From NCBI GenBank assembly GCA_016791325.1, contig JAEUMU010000036.1, positions 1 through 8,289 of the forward strand: 8,289 bases of DNA, in the 5' to 3' direction. The position numbers were made by a program, and so were the translations under genes. Position 1 is the stretch's first letter. Each line of letters starts with the position of its first letter. A model generated the notes under the pieces. The model had not been told where the DNA came from. It saw nothing but the letters and a program-made list of their open reading frames with translations, and made no database searches. The DNA comes from Hyphomonadaceae bacterium (GTDB lineage Bacteria > Pseudomonadota > Alphaproteobacteria > Caulobacterales > Aquidulcibacteraceae). This document shows, piece after piece, positions 1 to 6,700 of the stretch.

Positions 1-684
1 GTGGCCGGCGGCTGCGTCCCATTCGCGCATGTCGCCGAAGCGCGGATAGAGGTCAGCCGCGCCTTCCGCCACCCGGCAAAACTTGATCGAGGACGAAGCG
101 TCATCCTGGCTGACAGCGCCCAGCGCCGCGGCAAAGGCGCGCGCTTTCTCCGTGCGCCCGAATGTGCGCGAGGCGACAATGCGCCAAGTCGGCCCCTGCT
201 GGGCGCGTACGGCGATGGGTTCGTAAACGACCGGCGCGTCGCTTTCAAACGCGATGCGTGCGCGCAGCGCGCGCCCGGGCGCGCCAGCGTAAAGAACGCC
301 GCTCACGGGTTCATAGATCACGCCCATTTCCGGCGTGCGATTGCGCACCAGCGCGATATTCACCGTGAACTCATCGCCGCCCTGCGCGAAACCGCGCGTG
401 CCATCGAGCGGATCGACGCAGAAGAAGGCCGCGCCGAACTCCGGCGTGCGGCCCGCCTCGAACGCTTCTTCTCCGATCATGGGCACATCCGGCGCCAGCC
501 TTTGCAAGCCCGCTTCGATAACAGCCTCGGCCCGATGATCCGCTTCGGTGACGACTGAGCCATCGCCCTTCTTCAGCGCCTCGAACCCGGCGGCGCGCAC
601 GGCCATGATCTCGCGCCCGGCGGCGATAGCCAAGGCGGCGATGTCCTCAAGTTTCGGGCTTTGCATATGGGCGCCATCAAGCAT
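1..684 (-). CDS. cysQ: 3'(2'),5'-bisphosphate nucleotidase CysQ (partial, 3' end outside window)
   Basis: This is an inositol-monophosphatase-fold phosphatase that hydrolyses 3'-phosphoadenosine 5'-phosphate to AMP and phosphate, clearing the by-product of sulfate assimilation and sulfotransfer. The first 228 residues were read from the reverse strand. Family motifs are in order: KKGDGSVVTEAD (residues 38-49), IGEE (70-73, metal-binding Glu), DPLDGT (91-96, metal-binding Asp91 and Asp94) and EWDAAAGH at the window edge (Asp223). The stretch SSIKFCRVAEGAADLYPRFG (198-217) is characteristic of CysQ rather than SuhB-type inositol monophosphatases. Family members are about 260-270 residues, so some 30-40 are missing past the edge. 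The start follows the nadE stop by 11 bases with no clear Shine-Dalgarno, suggesting translational coupling. An in-frame ATG at 666 (MQSPKLEDIA) is an equally possible start. Nothing looks broken within the visible part. Confidence 0.93.
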   Translation of the reverse strand, partial: MLDGAHMQSPKLEDIAALAIAAGREIMAVRAAGFEALKKGDGSVVTEADHRAEAVIEAGLQRLAPDVPMIGEEAFEAGRTPEFGAAFFCVDPLDGTRGFAQGGDEFTVNIALVRNRTPEMGVIYEPVSGVLYAGAPGRALRARIAFESDAPVVYEPIAVRAQQGPTWRIVASRTFGRTEKARAFAAALGAVSQDDASSSIKFCRVAEGAADLYPRFGDMREWDAAAGH

Positions 685-695
685 GGCGGGGCGGC

Positions 696-2729
696 TTAGT
701 CCAGCTTGGCGGGGCTGTTGCGTTCAAGCTCGGCGAGCCATGTGGCTGCGCTTGCATCGCTGGGCGCGCGCCAATCGCCACGCGGGGAGAGCGCCCCGCC
801 TGAAACCAGCTTCGGCCCATTCGGCACGGCCGAACGCTTGTACTGGTTGGCGAAGAAGCGCTTCAGAAATACCGCGAGCCAATGGCGCAGCGTGGCGTAG
901 TCGTATTTCGCGCTCCACGCTGTCCAGGCCAGAAACAAAACTTTGCTCGGCGCGGCGCCGAAGCGCGTGATCCAATAGAGGTTGAAATCCTGCAATTCGT
1001 AAGGGCCGATCGCCGCTTCCGTGCTTTGCACGGTTTCGCCGGGGATCAGCTCCGGCGTGATCGGCCCGCCCGCCACGCTGAGCAAAGTCTGCGAAGCTTC
1101 AGCGCCGAACAACTCCTGCTTGGCCACCCAGCGGATCAAATGCTGGATCAGCGTTTTCGGCGCGCCGCCATTGACGTTGTAATGGCTCATATGATCGCCG
1201 ACGCCATACGTACACCAGCCCAACGCCAGTTCCGAAAGGTCGCCCGTGCCGATCACGAACCCGCCTTCCTTGTTGGCGAGGCGGAAGAGGTAATCCGTGC
1301 GCAGGCCCGCCTGAACGTTTTCGTAAGCGATATCGTAAACCGGCTCGCCGCGCGCGGCGGGGTGGTCGAGATCGCTCAACATTTGCTGCGCCAGCGGCGC
1401 GATGGAAACTTCGCGCGCGTCGATCTTAAGCGCGTTCATGAGCGCCCAAGCGTTGGCTTTGGTGGCGGCGCTGGTGGCGAAGCCGGGCATGGTCACGCCG
1501 ATAATGCTGGAGCGCGGCAAACCCAGTAGATCGAACGCGCGCGCCGCCACAATCAAGGCGTGAGTTGAATCCAGCCCGCCTGAAACCCCGATGACAACTC
1601 GCTTGGCGCCTGTCGCCTCGATGCGTTCCGCCAAGCCCGCGACCTGAATATTGTAGGCCTCAAAGCAGTCGCTATCGAGGCGCGTTGCATCGTCCGGCAC
1701 GAACGGGAAGCGGTCGATCGTACGCTTGAGCGGCGTGGCGTCGCGCGGGGCGCCCAGCACGAACGGAACCACCGTGAATGCAGCCAAGGCCTGCTGGTGG
1801 GCGCGCGCGCTATCGCGGAAGCTGGAAAGCCTGCGCCGTTCAGCGGCCACGCGTGCGACGTCAATATCCGCAATCACGAGCTTGGGCGCGCGCGCGAAGC
1901 GTTCGCCCTCAGCGATCTTGTCGCCCATCTCGTAAGCGACGATCTGGCCGTCCCAGGCCAGATCGGTGGTGGATTCACCCACGCCGGCGGCCGCGAACAC
2001 GTAGGCGCTCACGCTGCGGCGCGATTGGCTGTCGCAAAGCACCTTGCGATCCTCGGCCTTGCCGATGGTCACGTTCGAGGCGGAAAGGTTGAGCAGCAGC
2101 GTGGCGCCCGCGAGCGCTGCGAAGGAAGAGGGCGGCACAGGCGCCCAGAAATCTTCGCAAATCTCCGCGTGAAAAACCAAGTCGCGCACATCTTCGGCGG
2201 CGAATAGCAATTCAGGCCCAAACGGCGCTTCATCGCCGGCCACGTTGATCACGCCCTCCACCGCATCGGCGGCGCAGGCGAAATGCCGCTTCTCGTAATA
2301 CTCACGATAATTTGGAAGGTAGGATTTCGGCACGACACCGAGAATCTCGCCGCGCCCGATCACCACGGCGCAATTATAGAGCGCGCCTTTGAGCCGAAGC
2401 GGCGCACCAACCACCAGCAGCGGAAACAGCCCTTCGCTCTCCGCCCTCAGGCGCGCCAACGCCGTCTCCACCGCGTCGAGCAGCGGCTCTTGCAGCAACA
2501 GATCGTCGATCGCGTAGCCGCTAAGCGAAAGCTCCGGCGTCAGCAGCAGGGCGGCCTTTTCGGCGTCCGCTTCGCGCGCGAAAGCGAGGATGGCCTCAGC
2601 GTTCGCCGCAGGATCCGCGGGCGTCACAATTGGCGCGCACGCAGCCACGCGCACGAAGCCGTGCGCGTAAAGCGAAGCAAACCGCGCCGCCGCCTCGGGC
2701 TGGGTCTTCCGGGACGCCATCTGCGCCAC
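696..2729 (-). CDS. nadE: Glutamine-dependent NAD+ synthetase
   Basis: This cytoplasmic enzyme amidates deamido-NAD to NAD+ using ATP and ammonia released from glutamine, the last step of NAD synthesis. It has 677 residues, the usual size of the two-domain form. The N-terminal nitrilase-type glutaminase (about residues 23-310) carries the triad Glu66 (TPELSLSGY), Lys135 (VPKSYLPNYREYYEKR) and Cys191 (AEICEDFW). Their spacing is almost that known for the M. tuberculosis enzyme. The C-terminal synthetase domain has the ATP-pyrophosphatase loop SGGLDS (383-388), IGTGDLSELALGWCTYG (493-509) and HYNVNGGAPKTLIQHLIRW (516-534). The start is a GTG with AAGG seven bases upstream; an ATG three codons later (2720) is also plausible. 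The first ~20 residues extend beyond the conserved core, which begins at FASLYAHGFVRV. Forty bases separate it from the upstream membrane-protein gene and 11 from cysQ downstream. Confidence 0.97.
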   Translation of the reverse strand: MAQMASRKTQPEAAARFASLYAHGFVRVAACAPIVTPADPAANAEAILAFAREADAEKAALLLTPELSLSGYAIDDLLLQEPLLDAVETALARLRAESEGLFPLLVVGAPLRLKGALYNCAVVIGRGEILGVVPKSYLPNYREYYEKRHFACAADAVEGVINVAGDEAPFGPELLFAAEDVRDLVFHAEICEDFWAPVPPSSFAALAGATLLLNLSASNVTIGKAEDRKVLCDSQSRRSVSAYVFAAAGVGESTTDLAWDGQIVAYEMGDKIAEGERFARAPKLVIADIDVARVAAERRRLSSFRDSARAHQQALAAFTVVPFVLGAPRDATPLKRTIDRFPFVPDDATRLDSDCFEAYNIQVAGLAERIEATGAKRVVIGVSGGLDSTHALIVAARAFDLLGLPRSSIIGVTMPGFATSAATKANAWALMNALKIDAREVSIAPLAQQMLSDLDHPAARGEPVYDIAYENVQAGLRTDYLFRLANKEGGFVIGTGDLSELALGWCTYGVGDHMSHYNVNGGAPKTLIQHLIRWVAKQELFGAEASQTLLSVAGGPITPELIPGETVQSTEAAIGPYELQDFNLYWITRFGAAPSKVLFLAWTAWSAKYDYATLRHWLAVFLKRFFANQYKRSAVPNGPKLVSGGALSPRGDWRAPSDASAATWLAELERNSPAKLD

Positions 2730-2759
2730 CCTACCACCTTATGCTCAAGGCGACCATAA

Positions 2760-2786
2760 CGCCGGAAGGTTAATCGCTATCCGGCG
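2760..2786 (-). other. Inverted repeat across the stop codon of the small membrane protein gene
   Basis: A perfect 7-bp stem is formed by CGCCGGA (2760-2766) and TCCGGCG (2780-2786), with a 13-base loop containing the TAA stop at 2770-2772. In the minus-strand transcript it is followed by TTATGG rather than a U-run, so it does not look like an intrinsic terminator. It could stabilise the mRNA end or be chance in GC-rich DNA. Confidence 0.3.
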
Positions 2787-3003
2787 AGCGGTCGATTTCG
2801 ATGCGGTCGTCGTAGCCTTTGCGGGCGGAGTAGAACACCAGCGCCATGAGCCCCCCGCCAACGGCGAGTGAAAGAAACGTGCCCAATGCCAGCGCGATCC
2901 AGCCATGAATGCTCATGGCTGACGCATCCCAGCCCGTGAGCACGCCAAACAGCACCACGGCCAAAAGGCCGCCGAGCGTGATCGTCAGCAGAAACGCTTT
3001 CAT
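2770..3003 (-). CDS. Small two-helix inner-membrane protein of unknown function
   Basis: I cannot name this 77-residue protein. It has two hydrophobic segments, about residues 4-23 and 34-58, joined by a short loop with GWDASAM and SIHGW. The second helix is glycine-rich (SLAVGGGLMALVFYSA). A charged tail follows (RKGYDDRIEIDRSPDSD, 61-77), and the positive-inside rule places both ends in the cytoplasm. No catalytic motif or signal-peptidase site is evident. The start at ATG 3003 opens a natural MKAFLL N-terminus; the purine run AGAGG lies only two bases before it, unusually close. It sits 45 bases after ydbL and 40 before nadE, so it is co-oriented with both an envelope operon and a metabolic pair and context does not decide its role. 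Codon use resembles the neighbours, supporting a real gene. Confidence 0.82.
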   Translation of the reverse strand: MKAFLLTITLGGLLAVVLFGVLTGWDASAMSIHGWIALALGTFLSLAVGGGLMALVFYSARKGYDDRIEIDRSPDSD

Positions 3004-3026
3004 TGCCTCTATCTGGACCCGAACGT

Positions 3027-3048
3027 CGCGCTTTGCCAGCGCGGCAAA
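3027..3048 (-). promoter_or_regulatory. Two overlapping, mutually exclusive hairpins downstream of ydbL
   Basis: Immediately after the ydbL stop, the minus-strand transcript can form TTTGCC-GCGCT-GGCAAA (3048 down to 3032; perfect 6-bp stem, 5-base loop) or CGCGCT-GGCAA-AGCGCG (3043 down to 3027; perfect 6-bp stem, 5-base loop). The two share bases and cannot coexist. Neither is followed by a U-run, so a classical intrinsic terminator is not supported. A role in attenuation, mRNA end protection or processing between ydbL and the next gene is only an inference. Confidence 0.35.
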
Positions 3049-3447
3049 CTAGCTCGGGCAGAAGCTCGGGCGCACGACCGGGCTGGAGGCGGTGCGTTGG
3101 CGCCATTGGCCTGCTTCGTCGCGGTAGCGTTCACCCACGGCGATGCGTCCGTCGAAGATTTCGCACGCCACCGCCGCGGCCATTTCGTTGACCGTGGCGT
3201 CGCGTTCGCTGGCGCGCTGCGTGTACACCGCGCGGCGGCGAATGTTGATCTGATCCACGCGCGCGCGCACGTCGGCGGAGATGCTCGCGCCCGGCGCAAT
3301 GCCGAGATAGCCATCGGCCTGTTCGCCGACAGCGCCTGAGGCGCGCGCTTCCGCCAGCACGGCGTCGGCTTGTTGCGCCGAAGCGGCGGTGGTTAGCGCC
3401 ATCGCGCCAGCGGCGATCAGAGCGAAGAGAGTGTGAGAACGCTTCAT
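3049..3447 (-). CDS. ydbL: YdbL-family periplasmic protein (DUF1318)
   Basis: This secreted protein matches the DUF1318/YdbL family, whose E. coli member works with YdbH and YnbE in outer-membrane lipid homeostasis and is thought to modulate YnbE assembly. It has 132 residues. A Sec signal peptide (MKRSHT, hydrophobic core 7-20) ends at the signal-peptidase I site ASA, cleaving after residue 24. Family features follow: ARASGAVGEQADGYLG (34-49), DQINIRRRAVYTQRA (65-79) and a C-terminal GERYRDEAGQWRQR (105-118) resembling the GEYV...GKWLRK end of E. coli YdbL. Cys95 and Cys130 could form a disulfide in the periplasm. The ATG at 3447 is preferred because the signal peptide begins there; a reading frame open from 3507 would overlap ynbE. 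It starts 10 bases after the ynbE stop with no clear ribosome-binding site, suggesting coupling. Confidence 0.9.
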   Translation of the reverse strand: MKRSHTLFALIAAGAMALTTAASAQQADAVLAEARASGAVGEQADGYLGIAPGASISADVRARVDQINIRRRAVYTQRASERDATVNEMAAAVACEIFDGRIAVGERYRDEAGQWRQRTASSPVVRPSFCPS

Positions 3448-3457
3448 GGCATCGGCC

Positions 3458-3649
3458 CTAGAAAAGATCGCGGTTCTGTTCCAGCAGGTCGCGCGCGTCG
3501 CGCTCAAGGCGAACGATCACTTCCTGACGGATATTGACGTTGAGATTGATTTCGATCGGCCGGTCCGGCGCCTGGATTTGCACCGGGATGCAGCCCGCGG
3601 CCGCAATGGCGGCGGCGCCGGTCGATAGCAGGGTGGCTCGCACGCGCAT
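3458..3649 (-). CDS. ynbE: YnbE-like small outer-membrane lipoprotein
   Basis: This 63-residue protein matches YnbE, the small outer-membrane lipoprotein that in E. coli partners YdbH to span the periplasm. The signal peptide MRVRATLLSTGAAAIAAAGC has its acylated cysteine at position 20. The lipobox AAGC has Ala rather than Leu at -3, so it is weak, but Ile at +2 fits outer-membrane sorting. The mature part has APDRPIEINLNVNI (27-40), a strongly alternating beta-strand, and the conserved end RDLLEQNRDLF (53-63), close to the DLF ending of E. coli YnbE. An AGGAG lies nine bases before the ATG. The 63-base gap to ydbH and 10-base gap to ydbL fit the ydbH-ynbE-ydbL operon order. Confidence 0.9.
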   Translation of the reverse strand: MRVRATLLSTGAAAIAAAGCIPVQIQAPDRPIEINLNVNIRQEVIVRLERDARDLLEQNRDLF

Positions 3650-3658
3650 CCGGTGGCT

Positions 3659-3663
3659 CTCCT
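3659..3663 (-). promoter_or_regulatory. Ribosome-binding site of ynbE
   Basis: AGGAG on the minus strand, nine bases before the ynbE ATG at 3649, is the best-placed Shine-Dalgarno in the operon. It supports independent initiation of ynbE rather than pure coupling to ydbH. Confidence 0.6.
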
Positions 3664-3681
3664 CATCATCTACTCTGATCC

Positions 3682-3706
3682 GGCCCGGCTGAACCGGCCC
3701 TGAACC
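3682..3706 (-). other. Hairpin and short direct repeat between ydbH and ynbE
   Basis: The ydbH-ynbE gap contains CCGG-CTGAA-CCGG (3685-3697), extended by two G-C pairs across a one-base bulge (3682-3699). A direct repeat of CTGAACC occurs at 3689-3695 and 3700-3706. There is no T-run after it in the transcribed direction, so it is not a convincing terminator; it may influence relative ynbE expression or be chance. Confidence 0.25.
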
Positions 3707-3712
3707 AGAGCT

Positions 3713-6700
3713 TTATCTTGGTTCGGGGGGCGATTGGTCAACCGGGGGAGGCGTTTGTTCCTGCTCGCGCCCCCGTTCGATCAGTTCGCCCGGATTGGTC
3801 AGCGAGGCGGCGGTTTCCGCCAGCCGGCGAAATGGCGCGCGCACCTGCACATTGAATACGAACGGCACACCGCGCACGGTCACGCGGCCCACGCCCGGTG
3901 CGGAGGCGATCGGCCCAAGATCAATCGCCCGTCCGGAATTCTCACCGCTGAAGTTGATTTCGCTGACCACCTCGCCAGCGAGGTCGCCGTTGAGGGTGAG
4001 GCTGAGGGCGTCATAGCGGAAATCGCGCAGGGCATCGAAGGCGACGCGCGCGGGCCCCTCCGCCGATGCGCCGGCTTCGCCGGTGTAAGAGATCGCTCCG
4101 CCCGGCGCCTGTGCGCGCAGGGAGCCGTCGCGGATATATGCATGTGTGCGCGTCAGCAGCAGCGGGAAGCGCCCCTCGATGCGGCCGGTAGCGCTCAGAT
4201 CGGGCACATTGAGCTGCGCCAGCAACGCGGCGGCGTCCACGTCGCTCAGCCGCAACTCGAATTGGGTTTCATCGGCGCCGAGGGTGATCGTCGTGGGCGT
4301 CATGGAAAGCACGCCGGAGGCGAACGCGAACTCCGCGCCTTCGATGCGCACGCCGCCATCTTGCAACAACTGAAACTGCACGCGCCCATCGCGCACCGCC
4401 ACGCCGGGGTTGAGCACGCCGACATTGACGACTTGCCCCGGCGGCGTGGTCAACGCAAAGAAGTCGTCGAACAGCACGTCGCCGCGCACATCCTCGACGA
4501 TGGGGATTGTCGCCGTCGCCAGCGAGACCCCGTTCAAATGCACCACGCCGGAGGAGCTGATCGCGTCGCGCGTCCAAAGAATGGCGGCTTCCAGCCCAAT
4601 TTCACCGCGCACATTCTCCACCAGGCCGCGCGCCAGTTCGGTGATCTGGTAGGGCTGGAGGCTTTCATCGAACATTAGACGCGGCGCGCGAATATCGGCG
4701 CCGCCAAAGCCTTCCTCCACCGAATGGCGCGCCGCGAAACTCGCCAGGCTCTGCAGCGTCTCAGCCAGTACGACGCCGCCTTCCGCTGCAACCTGGCCGC
4801 CCCGCAATGTCGCGTTCACATTGATCAGCCGCAGCGGATTGAACAGCGGGCGCTCGGCGTCGCTGGCGGGGCGGTTGGCCGTCAGCAGCGCTTCGCCGGC
4901 GCTCATTTGGATCACAGGCTGATCGTCTTGCGGGAAGGCGCTCCAGCGCCCGGCGATGGCGCTGACGCCGCCCGGCAATGTGGGGTCGGTAAGGCCCCCG
5001 TGCTCGAACGCACCTTCAACACGCCAAGTATCGGTGATGCGCGCCTGCGCCGTCATTCGTTGGAGCACCACGTCCAGAGTGCGCCCTTCGGCCATGTCGA
5101 TAGCCAGGCGCGGGGCCGTCGCTTCGAGGTTGAGCACGGTGTCGCCGGAAACGCCGCTGAAACGCCCGACAATGCGCGACGCGCCAAGCCGCGCGGGCTG
5201 GGCCGCTTCGCCGGCCATGCGCCCGTTTAGCACCAACCGCTCAATGGCGAAGCCGCCGGAAAGCCGGCCCTGCGTGTTGGCGGCGATGAGCGCGTTATCA
5301 ACGGCGCAAAGTGAGAACGCGCCGCCAACGAAGGAAAGGCCCGCTGCGTCGAGCCCGCCAAGGCGCACGGGCACGCATCCAGAAGAGGGCGCGACACGCC
5401 AGCCGCCGCCCCGAAAAATATCGAGATCGAGATCGGCGATCATGTCGCGCACTTCGCCCGCGCCAAGGGGCCCCGTGATGCGCGCCGCGCCGGCCACTTC
5501 GAGGCGGCTCTCGCCTTCCGCCGGCGCCAGCAGGCTGATCGCCAATTCTTCTGCGGCGATCTCGGCGCCGCCCGCACGCCAATTGGTCAGCGCCAGCGTG
5601 CCTTCAGCATGAAACGGCGCGTCAGGCGCCCAAGCGAGGCCGTCGATCAGCGCCGTCGCCGTGGGCGCGCCGCCGCCGGAAAGCTCCAGCGCAAGTGCTC
5701 CGCGCAACTGCAAACCGCGCCATTGCAACGTCAGCGCCGGGCCGTCCGGACGCAGCGGCGTGAGCCGAGCGCTTACTCCCGACGCAGCCTGCAAGACGAT
5801 CGGCTGCGTGACCACCAGCCGCGCGCCTTCGCTGTCGTATGCGAACGTGAGCGGCACGGAGAGGTCGAAGCGATCGGCGGCGGCGTCCAGCGCGCGTTCG
5901 GCGGCCGCGAACGTGGGGCCGATGGGGGCTTGGGGAATGTCGGGGAAGGCTTCGCGCAGCCGCGCCTGCGCGCGCGGGTCGAAACGGGACTGCGCAAGGG
6001 TGATTGTGGCGGTGGCGTCCACATCGCCGCCACTGCTCATATCGAGGGAGAACTGCCCCGCGGCAGCCGGCTGCTGCGAAATCAGCGCAAGGCCATCGAA
6101 CTGTGCGGCCGTGAGCGCCCAGCGGCCGCGGCCAACGCGCTCGCGCCCGTTTGCGTCAGCGTCGAGCCGCGCGTTGCGCACGACATTGCCGGCGATTTCG
6201 AGCCGGCCGGCGTTGGCGTGCGCGGAGGCTGTCCACACATCGGGGTCCAGTGCATCGCTAAGCGCGGCGGCTTCAGCGCCGATGGCGCCAGTGACATTTT
6301 CGCCCGCAAGCCTCGGTCCCGTCACCTGATCGGCGCGCCACGCCGCTTCCAGTTCATAGGTGGCGAAATCAAGCGGCGCCCGCCCGCTTGCGCGCAGCGC
6401 CGCGCCGCGCGCGCCGTATTCGCGCCAGCGCAGCGCGCCTGCGCTTGCGGACAGCCGAAACGCCAGCGCGCCATCGCGTGAAACGATAGCGAGGTCGCCG
6501 GTTCCGCGATCCAGCGCGAAGTCTTGCCCCGCGTGTGAGGTTTCAGTGATCTGCGCCGCGCCGGTAAAATCCGCGCCCAGCACGCCGGCGCCTTCAAAGC
6601 GCGCGGTCAATGCGCCGAATGGCGCTTCGATCAGCGCCTGCCCATCGACGATATCGAGGCGGATCGCGGGTATCGCCGCACGGCGCGCGCTGGGTTGGCC

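Noticed and set aside
1..558. Plus-strand open frame of 185 codons at the left edge
   Set aside because: The reverse strand of the same bases encodes CysQ with all of its family motifs in order, so this is an antisense shadow.
882..1529. Plus-strand open frames opposite nadE (215 codons here, others at 1797-2207 and 2283-2759)
   Set aside because: They are antisense to a full-length NadE with intact catalytic residues and show no domain or ribosome-binding site of their own.
2777..3106. Minus-strand frame overlapping the small membrane protein and the end of ydbL
   Set aside because: It has low-complexity Arg/Gly/Ala composition without hydrophobic segments, whereas the alternative frame gives a clean two-helix membrane protein with proper boundaries.
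3448..3507. Upstream extension of ydbL to 3507
   Set aside because: It would overlap ynbE by about 50 bases and place 20 residues ahead of a perfect signal peptide; the ATG at 3447 is far more credible.
3734..4678. Long plus-strand open frame (314 codons) opposite ydbH, plus a similar one at 5609-6481 (290 codons)
   Set aside because: Both are antisense to ydbH, whose translation gives a coherent AsmA-like protein with family motifs. The antisense translations are rich in Arg, His and Gln with no recognisable domain, as expected from opposite-strand frames in high-GC genes.
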